From CADEED01 sp964444835 (GTDB lineage Bacteria; Pseudomonadota; Gammaproteobacteria; Steroidobacterales; Steroidobacteraceae): a DNA stretch of 64,000 bases. The notes beneath the pieces are model-generated. The model saw only the letters and a program-made list of their open reading frames with translations. It did no database searches and was not told where the DNA came from. The position numbers were made by a program, and so were the translations under genes. Of this stretch, positions 24,716 through 34,591 are shown piece after piece (the first letter of the stretch is position 1; each line of letters opens with the position of its first letter). Where the stretch lies: NCBI GenBank assembly GCA_964444835.1, contig CAYUIT010000003.1, positions 1 through 64,000 on the forward strand, written 5' to 3'.

Positions 24716-25621
24716 CTACACCTTAGCCTGGATCAGCCGCAAAAGTTTCTGTGCCTGCAGCGGCGCTTCGCGCGCATCGGCCGCCGTACCGTCGGCCCCG
24801 ACCCGTGCTACGCGGTCGGCGTTGCCCGTAAACAACGGACCGCCAACAAGCACGCCGAGAGGTTGTGACATCGACGACCGTCGTAGGGTTGCGATCACGG
24901 TCGTGAGGTCATCCAGCCGAGCATCGCAGGCTGCCGACAACGCCACGATTCCAAACGGTTCGTTGCGCACGTAGGAAACGAGTTCGGGAAGCGAGCTAAC
25001 CATCGGCTCACGCACGATCCACCCCTCACGCCGCAAGAATTCGCCGACAATCATCAGACCAAAGGTGTGCTGCTCACCCGGTGCAGGGGCGAGCAAGATG
25101 CGGCGGCGTGGATCGGTGCTCTCTGCACGATCGAGTGCGCCGCGCGCAGCAAATTCCGGCTCGAGGCGATGCAGTACTTGGCGCAAGCGCGACAGGCCAA
25201 CGGTCACCTGCGTGAAATCGCACTCATCCTGCGTCCAGAAGTCGCCCAGCAGGCGCGCCGCGGGCGCCAGCAATTCGAGATCGATCGAATCCGCCGCAAT
25301 CCCGCGCTGCTGCACGGACCGAACGAAGCGCCACACCTCATCGACGCTGTCCGTGTAGCTGCGAATTGCAAGCTCGCGCACGTCGCTATCGGTCGGGTGC
25401 TCACCACCCTCCACCAGTTCTGCGGTGCTATCGAGCGTGATCGTGCCCGCGCGGTGCATCAACATAAGGCGCGGAATAATCTCGCTCTCGATCGTGCGAG
25501 CGAGTTGGGCGTTCTTGCCCGTCGAGCGTTTCCGAGTCGCAGACGGTCTCCTTCCGGGATCCCCCGCCAGGCCACCAGCACCTTCACTCGAGCCGCACTC
25601 GAAATCATCTGTTGTTGTCAT
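24716..25621 (-). CDS. ppaA: AerR/PpaA-type cobalamin-binding antirepressor of PpsR
   Basis: A 301-residue protein with a B12-binding SCHIC-type domain: the histidine-bearing PGEQHTFGLMIVGEFLRREGW and the Rossmann-like GIVALSAACDARLDDLTTVIATLR and VGGPLFTG. In Rhodobacter, AerR/PpaA binds light-sensitive cobalamin and modulates PpsR/CrtJ. The N-terminal about 70 residues are polar and unassigned. The ATG at 25621 follows GGGGGCGAAACG. It sits directly upstream of ppsR on the same strand and diverges from bchF, the conserved arrangement. Confidence 0.9.
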   Translation of the reverse strand: MTTTDDFECGSSEGAGGLAGDPGRRPSATRKRSTGKNAQLARTIESEIIPRLMLMHRAGTITLDSTAELVEGGEHPTDSDVRELAIRSYTDSVDEVWRFVRSVQQRGIAADSIDLELLAPAARLLGDFWTQDECDFTQVTVGLSRLRQVLHRLEPEFAARGALDRAESTDPRRRILLAPAPGEQHTFGLMIVGEFLRREGWIVREPMVSSLPELVSYVRNEPFGIVALSAACDARLDDLTTVIATLRRSSMSQPLGVLVGGPLFTGNADRVARVGADGTAADAREAPLQAQKLLRLIQAKV

Positions 25622-25769
25622 CGTTTCGCCCCCTGCCGACGCCGGATACGTCCGAACGTCGCCCACGATCCCGCCGCGTCGCCGCAGCAGCCGCATCTTG
25701 CGTTTCGAACGAAACCCCCTGGCGCCGGCAAAAGGCTCTCAACGAACGCCTCTTACGCAGCTCTCCGCG

Positions 25770-25849
25770 AACTTAGTCCCGCCCTACGAAGATGTCAATT
25801 TTTAGATACGTAAACTCTTGTTGACAGTCCATCCCCTGCGATCTAGATT
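25770..25849. promoter_or_regulatory. Divergent ppaA / bchF promoters with a PpsR-like site
   Basis: Plus strand: TTGACA (25821-25826), 17-nt spacer, TAGATT (25844-25849), pointing to bchF. Minus strand: TTGACA (25798-25793), 17-nt spacer, TAAGTT (25775-25770), pointing to ppaA. The two -35 boxes form an inverted repeat 22 bp apart. The site TGT-CAATTTTTAGAT-ACG (25793-25810) is a near match to the PpsR operator TGT-N12-ACA and covers the minus-strand -35. The leader to the bchF ATG is about 30 nt. Confidence 0.6.
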
Positions 25850-25881
25850 CGTTCGTAACGGCCCGAAGAGTCGAGACCGCG

Positions 25882-26427
25882 ATGAACTACAAGCAAAAAC
25901 GTCAGGTCCGTGTGCCGCTATATACAGAAGAAGAACGCGCGCGCCGCGATCGCTCACGCTGGACCCTGGTCCAAGGCGTCTTAGCACCGCTGCAGCTGCT
26001 GGTTTTTCTCGTGAGTCTGGCGCTCGTCTGGCGATATCTCGCGACGGGCGAAGGCGCAACGGCGGCGACCGTGTCGGTCATCGTCAAGACATTGATCCTG
26101 TACGCGATCATGTACACCGGCGCGCTGTGGGAACGGGATGTATTCGGGCAATACCTGTTCGCCCGTCCGTTCTTTTGGGAAGACGTGGTCAGCATGCTTG
26201 TAATCGCATTGCACACCGCCTATCTGGTGGCGGTGATCGCTGGGTCCCTGAGCGTCCGCCATCAATTGTTTATTGCGTTGGCAGCCTACGCCTCGTATGT
26301 AATCAACGCAACGCAGTTCTTGTTGAAGCTGCGCGCCGCCCGCGCGGACCGTGGGCAAATCCTAGGAAAATCAGCGGCTAGCGCAGGCCACGCCACTCTT
26401 GAGCTCGGCACGGCGGCCACCAAATGA
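25882..26427 (+). CDS. bchF: 2-vinyl bacteriochlorophyllide hydratase (3-vinyl hydratase)
   Basis: A 181-residue membrane protein that hydrates the C3 vinyl group in bacteriochlorophyll a synthesis. Family marks: YTEEERARRDRSRWTLVQG near the N-terminus, LAPLQLLVFLVSLALVWRYL, and ALWERDVFGQYLFARPFFWEDVVSM, with about four helices. It opens the bchFNBHLM-lhaA-puh superoperon; its stop overlaps the bchN start by 4 nt. Confidence 0.96.
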   Translation: MNYKQKRQVRVPLYTEEERARRDRSRWTLVQGVLAPLQLLVFLVSLALVWRYLATGEGATAATVSVIVKTLILYAIMYTGALWERDVFGQYLFARPFFWEDVVSMLVIALHTAYLVAVIAGSLSVRHQLFIALAAYASYVINATQFLLKLRAARADRGQILGKSAASAGHATLELGTAATK

Positions 26428-27698
26428 GCGCGGTGTCGGCACCGCCGACCACGAGTGGCTGTGCCGACCAGCCCGTCCTGCGTGAGCGCGGCCAGCGCGA
26501 AGTGTTCTGCGGCCTCACGGGCATCGTTTGGCTGCATCGCAAAATCCAGGACGCATTCTTCTTGGTGGTGGGTTCGCGCACCTGCGCGCACCTGATCCAA
26601 TCGGCGGCGGGCGTCATGATCTTCGCCGAGCCGCGCTTCGCGACGGCCATCATCGATGAGCGGGATTTGGCCGGCCTCGCCGATTGCAACGCGGAACTCG
26701 ACAAAGTCGTTAGTCAATTGCTGGCCCGGCGGCCGGATATCAAGCTGCTTTTTTTGGTGGGATCGTGCCCATCGGAAGTCATCAAGTTGGATCTCTCGCG
26801 TGCCGCATTGCGGCTCACGCGCGAGCATGCACCGCGCGTCCGAGTGCTCAATTACTCGGGAAGCGGCATCGAAACCACGTTCACGCAAGGCGAGGATGCC
26901 TGCCTGGCGTCGCTTGTTCCCACCCTGCCACCGAGCGAGCGCTCGTCGTTGCTGGTGGTCGGCGCGCTGGCCGACGTAGTGGAAGACCAGTTTCGTCGCA
27001 CGTTTCGTGAGCTCGGCATCGATTCGGTCGAGTTTTTGCCGCCGCGCCGCTCCACGGAGGCGCCCGCCATTGGCAAGAACACGCGCTACCTGCTCGCGCA
27101 GCCGTTCTTGACCGATACCGCACGAGCGCTCGAGGAACGCGGCGCGCAGCGCATTGCAGCGCCATTTCCGTTGGGAGCCGAGGGCACGACGCTGTGGTTG
27201 CGCGCCGCCGCCGATACGTTTGGCGTGACGCGCACGCACTTCGAACGTGTGACGGCACCGGCTCGCGCTCGCGCCGAAAAGGCCCTCGCGCAGTGGCAGC
27301 CGCTGCTGCGCGGCAAACGCGTTTTCTTCTTCCCGGACTCGCAACTCGAGATTCCGATCGCGCGCTTTCTAGCGCGTGAACTCGGCGTCGAATTACTCGA
27401 GGTCGGCACCCCCTACTTGCATCGCACCCATCTCGCCGAAGAGCTCGCACTGTTGCCGCCGCCGGGTGTGCTCAGCGAAGGGCAACACGTCGAAAAGCAG
27501 CTTGATCGTTGCATCCTCGGCAAGCCCGACATCGTGGTGTGCGGGCTCGGCTTAGCGAATCCGCTCGAGGCGCAAGGCATCACCACGAAGTGGTCCATTG
27601 AACTCGTCTTCACGCCGATTCAGGGTTACGACCAAGCGGCTGACCTGGCACAACTGTTTGCGCGGCCACTCGATCGCCGCACGCGGCTGGTGGCCTAA
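26424..27698 (+). CDS. bchN: Light-independent protochlorophyllide reductase subunit N
   Basis: A 424-residue NifD-like subunit of the BchNB catalytic component of dark protochlorophyllide reductase. The three Cys ligands of the NB [4Fe-4S] cluster from this subunit are at residues 29 (FCGLTGIVW), 54 (SRTCAHL) and 115 (VGSCPSEVI). Substrate binding and C17=C18 reduction occur at the N/B interface. Coupled to bchF by a 4-nt overlap, with bchB 3 nt downstream. Confidence 0.97.
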   Translation: MSAVSAPPTTSGCADQPVLRERGQREVFCGLTGIVWLHRKIQDAFFLVVGSRTCAHLIQSAAGVMIFAEPRFATAIIDERDLAGLADCNAELDKVVSQLLARRPDIKLLFLVGSCPSEVIKLDLSRAALRLTREHAPRVRVLNYSGSGIETTFTQGEDACLASLVPTLPPSERSSLLVVGALADVVEDQFRRTFRELGIDSVEFLPPRRSTEAPAIGKNTRYLLAQPFLTDTARALEERGAQRIAAPFPLGAEGTTLWLRAAADTFGVTRTHFERVTAPARARAEKALAQWQPLLRGKRVFFFPDSQLEIPIARFLARELGVELLEVGTPYLHRTHLAEELALLPPPGVLSEGQHVEKQLDRCILGKPDIVVCGLGLANPLEAQGITTKWSIELVFTPIQGYDQAADLAQLFARPLDRRTRLVA

Positions 27699-27701
27699 CT
27701 C

Positions 27702-29276
27702 ATGCAGCTCGCATTGTGGACATACGAAGGCCCGCCGCACGTCGGCGCCATGCGAATCGCTACGGCGATGCGCGGCCTGCACTACGTCATTCATGCTCCG
27801 CAGGGCGACACGTACGCCGACCTGCTCTTCACGATGATCGAGCGGCGCGCCGAGCGGCCGCCCGTCACCTACACCACGTTCCAGGCGCGCGATCTCGGTA
27901 GCGACACAGCGCAGTTGTTCAAGGACGCCGTGCGCGACGCCTATGAGCGCTTTCAGCCGCAAGCGATGCTCGTGGGCGCGTCGTGCACGGCAGAGCTGAT
28001 TCAGGACGACCCGGGTGGCCTTGCCTCAGCACTGGAATTGCCGATTCCGGTCGTTGCCGTGGAATTGCCGGCGTATCAGAAAAAGGAAAACTGGGGCGCA
28101 TCGGAAACGTTCTACCAACTCGTCCGGGCATTTGCCGGGCCCCGAGCACCGGCGCCGGGCACCGCGCGGCCTGCGCGCGAGCCTTCGGCCCGTCCGAGTT
28201 GCAACTTGTTAGGCCCGACCGCGTTGGGCTTCCGCCATCGAGACGACATCGAGGAGATTCGCGGGCTGCTCGGCCGCTGCGGCATCGATGTGCGGGTCGT
28301 CGCACCGTATGGCGCGACACCGCTGGATTTAGCACGGCTCGGTGAGGCCGACTTCAACGTGGTGCTGTACCCCGAAACGGCGCAGCTCGCGGCGACCTGG
28401 CTCGAGCGTACGTTCAAACAACCGTATACGCGGCGCATTCCGATTGGCGTTGCTGGCACACGCGCCTTCATCACCGAGGTCTGTGCGTTGGCAGGTGTGA
28501 GTGAGCCCACTGGCGATGCGTTGAACGCGCGCGCACCCTGGTATTCGCGCTCAGTCGATTCCACGTACTTGACCGGCAAACGTGTTTTTGTGTTCGGTGA
28601 TGCGACCCACGCGATCGCCGCTGCCGAGGTCGCCGCGACCGAAATGGGTTTCACCGTCGTCGGTCTCGGCACGTATGCACGCGAGCAGGCGCGCGAAGTC
28701 CGCGAAGCCGCCAAACGCCATGGCGTCGAAGCCTTGATCACCGACGACTACCTGGCGGTAGAGCAAAGAATCGCCGAGCTGCAGCCCGAGTTGGTGCTCG
28801 GTACGCAGATGGAACGCCATATTGCCAAGCGCCTCGGCATACCGTGTGCCGTGATCTCGGCGCCGGTGCACGTGCAGGACTTTCCGGCGCGCTACTCGCC
28901 ACAGATGGGCTTCGAAGGTGCGAACGTGCTGTTCGACACCTGGGTGCACCCGCTGATGATGGGCCTCGAAGAACACTTGCTCGGCATGTTCCGCGAAGAT
29001 TTCGAGTTCCACGACGATGCAGCGCCGTCGCATCTGGGTTCGGCCGCGCGCGAAGCGCCGGCTGCGGCGAAAGCGACCGGTGCAACCGCCGTCGATCCGA
29101 GCGCGCCCGCCGCGGCTGCAGCTTGGGCGCCCGATGCCGAGCAGGAACTACGCAAGATTCCGTTTTTCGTTCGCGGCAAAGCGCGCCGCAATACCGAAAA
29201 GTTCGCACTGGAACGCGGTGTCGCCATGATCACGGTCGAGACGCTCTACGATGCTAAAGCGCACTTCAGTCGTTAG
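27702..29276 (+). CDS. bchB: Light-independent protochlorophyllide reductase subunit B
   Basis: A 524-residue NifK-like subunit. The unusual Asp ligand of the NB cluster is Asp36 (HAPQGDTYADLLF), together with the three BchN cysteines. The C-terminal small domain (KIPFFVRGKARRNTEKFALERG) is also present, preceded by an Ala-rich linker. The end overlaps bchH by 26 nt, so translation is coupled. Confidence 0.97.
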   Translation: MQLALWTYEGPPHVGAMRIATAMRGLHYVIHAPQGDTYADLLFTMIERRAERPPVTYTTFQARDLGSDTAQLFKDAVRDAYERFQPQAMLVGASCTAELIQDDPGGLASALELPIPVVAVELPAYQKKENWGASETFYQLVRAFAGPRAPAPGTARPAREPSARPSCNLLGPTALGFRHRDDIEEIRGLLGRCGIDVRVVAPYGATPLDLARLGEADFNVVLYPETAQLAATWLERTFKQPYTRRIPIGVAGTRAFITEVCALAGVSEPTGDALNARAPWYSRSVDSTYLTGKRVFVFGDATHAIAAAEVAATEMGFTVVGLGTYAREQAREVREAAKRHGVEALITDDYLAVEQRIAELQPELVLGTQMERHIAKRLGIPCAVISAPVHVQDFPARYSPQMGFEGANVLFDTWVHPLMMGLEEHLLGMFREDFEFHDDAAPSHLGSAAREAPAAAKATGATAVDPSAPAAAAAWAPDAEQELRKIPFFVRGKARRNTEKFALERGVAMITVETLYDAKAHFSR

Positions 29277-32200
29277 CGCAGCCGGCGCTGCGCCGATTCG
29301 CTTCGTGATCGTCACGCTCGACGCTCACATGGCGAGCGCGGCCGAGCGCGTGCGTCAAAGGCTCGCGCGGCAGCTTCCCAATCTCACCTTGACCGTACAC
29401 ACGGCGGCGGAATGGGGCGATGACCCGGATTCACTCGAGCGCTGCCGCTCCGACATCGCGCAAGGCGACATCGTCTTTTGCTCGATGATGTTCATGGAAG
29501 AGCACTACAAGCCGATCTTGCCGTGGCTGCAAACGCGTCGCGATCAATGCGATGCGATGGTCGTTTGCATGTCGTCTGGCGAAGTGATCAAGCTGACGCG
29601 CATCGGGCGCTTCAATATGGGCAAGGAGGCCAAAGGGCCGCTGGCGCTCCTCAAGAAGCTCCGTGGCTCTAACAAGAGCGGTGCAAAAGCCGGCCAGCAG
29701 CAAATGCGAACGCTACGGCGGATTCCGCAAATCCTGCGTTTCATCCCGGGTCCAGCTCAAGATGTGCGCGCGTACTTCCTCGCGCTGCAGTATTGGCTCG
29801 CGGGTTCGGAAGACAATATCGAAAATCTCGTTCGCTACTTGATCGATCGGTATGCCGATGGCCCGCGTCGCGCGCTGCGCGGCACGTTGCAGCCACTGCC
29901 GCCGGTCGAGTATCCCGAGGTCGGCGTCTACCATCCGCAATTGCCGGGCCGTATGAGCGAGGACCTCACCGCCCTACCAGCGTTGCAGGAGCCGCAGCGC
30001 GGTACGGTTGGGTTGTTAGTCCATCGCTCGTATGTATTGGCTGGTAACTCCGCGCACTATGACGGCGTCATCGCGGCACTGGAAGCGCGCGGTTTGAAGC
30101 CTATCGCGGCGTTCTCGAGCGGACTCGATGCGACGCCCGCCGTTCATAAATTCTTCATGAAGGATGGCCGCGCCACGATCGACGCGATGGTATCGCTCAC
30201 TGGCTTTCCGATCGTGGGTGGACCGGCCTACAACGACTCGCGGGCTGCCGAGGAGCTCGTGGCGACGCTGGATGTGCCGCACATCTCAGCGCATCCCGTC
30301 GAATTCCAAACAATCGAGCAATGGGAGCAGTCCGATCGCGGCCTGACACCCGTTGAAGCGACGATGATGGTCGCGATTCCGGAGTTGGATGGCTCGAGTG
30401 GGCCGATCGTTTTCGGCGGTCGGTCAAGCGAGGCGCAGGCCGGGGCACGCGACATGCGCGCGCATTTGGAGCGCACCGCCGCCCTCGCTGACCGCGTCGA
30501 CCGTCTCGTGACACTGCGACGCAGTGAGCGGGCGCAGCGACGCGTTGCCGTCGTGTTGTTCAATTTCCCACCGAATGCCGGCAACACCGGCACGGCCGCC
30601 CACCTTGCGGTGTTCGAATCGCTGCACCGGGTGCTAACGACTCTCCACAACCAAGGCTACACCGTCGAAGTTCCGGAATCCGTCGACTTGCTGCGCGAGC
30701 GTTTGATTGCCGGGAACTCGTCGCGGTACGGCGCGCACGCGAACGTACACGCACTCGTTTCGACCGACGATCACGTCCGGCGCGAGCGCTGGTTGAGCGA
30801 GATCGAAACCCAGTGGGGCCCAGCGCCCGGCAAGCATCAGAGCGATGGACGCGCCATCTTCGTGCTCGGCGAACAGTTCGGCAATGTGTTCGTCGGAATT
30901 CAGCCGGCATTCGGCTATGAAGGCGATCCAATGCGTCTGCTGTTCGAGCGCGGTTTCGCGCCGACCCATGCATTCTCGGCCTTTTATCGCTACCTGCGCG
31001 AAGACTTCGGTGCGCATGCTGTACTGCATTTTGGCACCCACGGCGCGCTCGAGTTCATGCCAGGTAAACAGACCGGGATGTCGGGCGCCTGCTGGCCCGA
31101 GCGCTTGATCGGTGACTTGCCTAACTACTACCTATACGCAGCGAACAATCCGTCGGAAGGCGCCATCGCCAAGCGACGCGCTGCCGCGACACTCATCAGC
31201 TACCTCACGCCGCCCATCGCGCAAGCAGGCCTTTACAAAGAGCTCCATGATTTGCGTGCGCTGATCGAGCGCTATCGCACCAGTCAACCGGACGCGGCGA
31301 GTGAACGTGCCGACCTTGCCGCGATGATTCGCGCCAACGCCACGCAGCTTGAGCTGTGCCGCGCCGAAGAGCCCGCCGACGCTGAGACCGATGCCTTCGT
31401 TCATGCAGTACACGGCAAGCTGCTCGAGCTCGAGCAAACGCTGATTCCCGCAGGGCTCCATGTCGTCGGCGAAGCGCCGACGATCGAGCAGCGCGCCGAG
31501 ATGTTGGCTGCGATCGCCGAGACCACGCACGGCGTGAAGCTCGATGAGCCGCGCCGCCGTGCAATTGCGGCCATTGCTGGCGATCATTCCGTTGAGAACG
31601 CTGCGCGCGATCTCACGGACAGCGATCGACAAGAACTCTTGCCGATTCTCCACAAGCTGCATGAGACGAACGAACTGTTGGGCTCGAATCAAGAGCTCAC
31701 GGCGATCGTTCATGCGCTCGACGCAGGTTTCATTCGACCCGCGCCGGGCGGCGATGTGCTGCGCACCCCGGCCATTCTCCCAACCGGCCGCAATGTGCAC
31801 GGCTTCGATCCGTTCGCGATTCCGAGTGCGTTCGCACTGGCCGACGGCGCGAAGCAGGCCGCACGCATCCTCCAGCGGCATCTGGATGAAGGCAATCCGC
31901 TGCCAGAGACCATCGCGCTCGTTCTGTGGGGCACGGACAATCTCAAAACTGAAGGTGGACCGATCGGCCAAGCACTCGCATTGCTCGGTGCACGGCCGCG
32001 CTTCGATGTCTACGGCAAGCTCGTCGGTACCACGCTCATTCCACTCGAAGAACTCGGTCGGCCGCGCATCGACGTGGTCGTGACGGTATCGGGTATCTTC
32101 CGCGATTTACTGCCGCTGCAAACCAAATTGTTAGCAGAAGCGGCGTTCCTTGCGGCGAGCGCGGATGAACCCGTTGAGCAGAATTTCGTGCGCAAGCATG

Positions 32201-32985
32201 CCTTGCAGTATCAAGCGGCACAGAACTGCGACCTCGAGACCGCTGCGCTGCGCGTCTTTGGTAATGCCGATGGCGCTTACGGAGCGAACGTCAACCATCT
32301 GATCGACAGCAGCCGCTGGGACAGCAGCGACGAACTCGCCGCCACGTTTACGCAGCGCAAGAGCTTTGCCTATGGGCGCACAGGGAAAGCAGTCAAGCAT
32401 TCGGCGCTGCTCGAGAATGTGTTGCGCGACGTGCAACTCGCGTATCAGAACCTCGACTCGGTGGAGCTAGGCGTCACCACCGTCGACACGTACTTCGATA
32501 CTTTGGGCGGCATTTCGAGCGCCGTGAAGAAGGCCAAGGGCGGCTACGTTCCGATTTACATCGGCGACCAAACACGCGGCGAAGGCACCGTGCGCACGCT
32601 CAACGAGCAAGTAGCCCTCGAGACGCGCACGCGCGTCCTCAACCCGAAGTGGTACGAGGGAATGCTGGCGCACGGCTATGAGGGTGTGCGTCAGATCGAA
32701 GCGCACGTCACTAACACCATGGGCTGGTCGGCAACGACGACCCAAGTTGCACCGTGGGTGTACGAGGAAATCACCAAGACGTTCATGCTCGACCCCGCGA
32801 TGCGGGAGCGGCTTGCACAACTGAACCCCACAGCGTCGGCGAAAGTCGCGCATCGCTTGATCGAGGCTCATGAACGAAATTACTGGTCGCCGGACGCCGC
32901 AACGCTTGCAGCGCTTCGCAATGCCGGCGATGAACTCGAAGATCGGATCGAAGGCGTTTATCAATCAGGAGGCGCAGTAGCATGA
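29251..32985 (+). CDS. bchH: Magnesium chelatase subunit H
   Basis: A 1244-residue porphyrin-binding subunit of Mg chelatase, which with BchI and BchD (not in this window) inserts Mg2+ into protoporphyrin IX. CobN-type motifs: HFGTHGALEFMPGKQTGMSG, the YYLYAANNPSEG segment and GDQTRGEGTVRTLNEQVALE near the C-terminus. The length is normal for BchH. The start overlaps bchB and the stop overlaps bchL by 4 nt. Confidence 0.97.
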   Translation: MLKRTSVVSAAGAAPIRFVIVTLDAHMASAAERVRQRLARQLPNLTLTVHTAAEWGDDPDSLERCRSDIAQGDIVFCSMMFMEEHYKPILPWLQTRRDQCDAMVVCMSSGEVIKLTRIGRFNMGKEAKGPLALLKKLRGSNKSGAKAGQQQMRTLRRIPQILRFIPGPAQDVRAYFLALQYWLAGSEDNIENLVRYLIDRYADGPRRALRGTLQPLPPVEYPEVGVYHPQLPGRMSEDLTALPALQEPQRGTVGLLVHRSYVLAGNSAHYDGVIAALEARGLKPIAAFSSGLDATPAVHKFFMKDGRATIDAMVSLTGFPIVGGPAYNDSRAAEELVATLDVPHISAHPVEFQTIEQWEQSDRGLTPVEATMMVAIPELDGSSGPIVFGGRSSEAQAGARDMRAHLERTAALADRVDRLVTLRRSERAQRRVAVVLFNFPPNAGNTGTAAHLAVFESLHRVLTTLHNQGYTVEVPESVDLLRERLIAGNSSRYGAHANVHALVSTDDHVRRERWLSEIETQWGPAPGKHQSDGRAIFVLGEQFGNVFVGIQPAFGYEGDPMRLLFERGFAPTHAFSAFYRYLREDFGAHAVLHFGTHGALEFMPGKQTGMSGACWPERLIGDLPNYYLYAANNPSEGAIAKRRAAATLISYLTPPIAQAGLYKELHDLRALIERYRTSQPDAASERADLAAMIRANATQLELCRAEEPADAETDAFVHAVHGKLLELEQTLIPAGLHVVGEAPTIEQRAEMLAAIAETTHGVKLDEPRRRAIAAIAGDHSVENAARDLTDSDRQELLPILHKLHETNELLGSNQELTAIVHALDAGFIRPAPGGDVLRTPAILPTGRNVHGFDPFAIPSAFALADGAKQAARILQRHLDEGNPLPETIALVLWGTDNLKTEGGPIGQALALLGARPRFDVYGKLVGTTLIPLEELGRPRIDVVVTVSGIFRDLLPLQTKLLAEAAFLAASADEPVEQNFVRKHALQYQAAQNCDLETAALRVFGNADGAYGANVNHLIDSSRWDSSDELAATFTQRKSFAYGRTGKAVKHSALLENVLRDVQLAYQNLDSVELGVTTVDTYFDTLGGISSAVKKAKGGYVPIYIGDQTRGEGTVRTLNEQVALETRTRVLNPKWYEGMLAHGYEGVRQIEAHVTNTMGWSATTTQVAPWVYEEITKTFMLDPAMRERLAQLNPTASAKVAHRLIEAHERNYWSPDAATLAALRNAGDELEDRIEGVYQSGGAVA

Positions 32986-33890
32986 ACGTAACCAGCGTTC
33001 CCGTTTCGGCTATCGGCGCTCGGCGCCGACCCGATGGCGAGGGCAGTTTGCAAGTCCACCTCGATCCCGAGGTGAAGATCGGCAATGCGAAAGTGTTCGC
33101 CGTTTATGGCAAGGGTGGCATCGGCAAGAGCACCACTTCCTCGAACCTCTCCGCAGCCTTCTCCAAGCTCGGCAAGCGCGTGCTGCAGATCGGCTGCGAT
33201 CCGAAACACGACTCGACGTTCACGCTGACGAAGAAACTCGTGCCGACCGTGATCGACGTGCTCGAGACCGTCGACTTCCACTCCGAAGAGCTGCGAGTCG
33301 AAGACTTCGTGTACGAAGGCTACAACGGGGTGATGTGTGTCGAGGCTGGCGGGCCGCCCGCTGGCACCGGCTGCGGCGGCTACGTGGTCGGGCAGACTGT
33401 CAAACTACTGAAAGAGCACCATTTGCTCGAAGACACCGACGTCGTGATCTTCGACGTGCTCGGCGACGTCGTGTGCGGCGGCTTTGCAGCGCCGCTCCAA
33501 CACGCCGATCGCGCCCTCGTCGTCACGGCTAACGACTTCGACTCGATCTTCGCAATGAACCGCATCGTCGCGGCCATCCAAGCGAAGTCGAAGAACTACA
33601 AGGTTCGCTTAGGCGGCGTCGTTGCGAACCGCAGTAACGCCACCGACCAAATCGACAAATTCAATGGCGCGGTCGGTTTGTCGACGCTCGCCCAATTTCC
33701 CGATCTCGACGTCATTCGCCGCAGCCGCTTGAAGAAGTCGACGCTGTTCGAGATGGACGCCGATGCGGATGTTGAACTCGCGCAGAACGAATACTTGCGC
33801 CTAGCAGCTACGTTGTGGGCCGGCACGGAACCGCTGGCCCCGGGCCCTCTCAAGGATCGCGAAATCTTCGACTTGTTAGGATTCGATTGA
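32982..33890 (+). CDS. bchL: Light-independent protochlorophyllide reductase iron-sulfur ATP-binding protein
   Basis: A 302-residue NifH-like ATPase that delivers electrons to BchNB. The P-loop is YGKGGIGKST (about 42-51); the dimer-bridging [4Fe-4S] cysteines are Cys131 (GTGCGGYVV) and Cys165 (GDVVCGGFAAP). The last base of its stop overlaps the bchM start (TGATG). Confidence 0.98.
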   Translation: MNVTSVPVSAIGARRRPDGEGSLQVHLDPEVKIGNAKVFAVYGKGGIGKSTTSSNLSAAFSKLGKRVLQIGCDPKHDSTFTLTKKLVPTVIDVLETVDFHSEELRVEDFVYEGYNGVMCVEAGGPPAGTGCGGYVVGQTVKLLKEHHLLEDTDVVIFDVLGDVVCGGFAAPLQHADRALVVTANDFDSIFAMNRIVAAIQAKSKNYKVRLGGVVANRSNATDQIDKFNGAVGLSTLAQFPDLDVIRRSRLKKSTLFEMDADADVELAQNEYLRLAATLWAGTEPLAPGPLKDREIFDLLGFD

Positions 33891-34591
33891 TGGACTCTGT
33901 CACGTATCAAGACCGCCGCGGACAGCTCGAAACCTATTTCGATCGCACCGCCATGCGCGCCTGGGCGCAGCTGACCTCTGAGGCACCAGTCAGCGGCATT
34001 CGCGCCACGGTTCGGGCAGGCCGCGATCGCATGCGGCAAACCTTGCTCGATTGGTTGCCGTTCGACATGCGCGGTGCGCGCTTGCTCGATGCGGGCTGTG
34101 GCACCGGCTCGCTCGCGCTCGAAGCGGCGCGACGCGGCGCCAGTGTCGTCGCGGTGGATCTTGCGCCGAATCTCATCGAGCTCGCGCGGCAACGCACTTT
34201 GGACGATCCGGCTGCCGAATCGATCGAGTTTCGCTCAGGCGATATGCTCGACGCCTCGCTCGGGCGCTTCGATTACGTAGTCGCGATGGACTCGTTGATC
34301 CATTACACGGCGTCCGACATGACGGCTGCGCTGAACTCACTCGCCATGCGGACGCGGCATGCGATCTTGTTCACGTTCGCGCCTCGCACGCCGCTGCTCA
34401 CGCTGATGCACACAGTTGGCCGAGCCTTTCCGCGCGCCGACCGCGCGCCATCGATCGAGCCTGTCGCCGAGCGCCATCTGCGCACTCTGATTGACGCGCA
34501 TCGTGGCTTCGACCAGTGGCGCGTGGCGCACACCACGCGCATCGAGAGCGCGTTCTACAAATCGCAAGCGATGGAGCTACGCCACAGATGA
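33890..34591 (+). CDS. bchM: Magnesium-protoporphyrin IX methyltransferase
   Basis: A 233-residue SAM-dependent O-methyltransferase that makes Mg-protoporphyrin IX monomethyl ester, the substrate of AcsF. SAM motif LLDAGCGTGSLALEAARRG; family marks RAWAQLTSEAPVSGIRATVRAGR and VAMDSLIHY. The ATG at 33890 overlaps the bchL stop; the end overlaps lhaA. Confidence 0.96.
   Translation: MDSVTYQDRRGQLETYFDRTAMRAWAQLTSEAPVSGIRATVRAGRDRMRQTLLDWLPFDMRGARLLDAGCGTGSLALEAARRGASVVAVDLAPNLIELARQRTLDDPAAESIEFRSGDMLDASLGRFDYVVAMDSLIHYTASDMTAALNSLAMRTRHAILFTFAPRTPLLTLMHTVGRAFPRADRAPSIEPVAERHLRTLIDAHRGFDQWRVAHTTRIESAFYKSQAMELRHR

Noticed and set aside
25067..25813. 248-codon plus-strand frame across ppaA and its promoter
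   Set aside because: It would read through the divergent promoters and is opposite a well-supported B12-domain gene.
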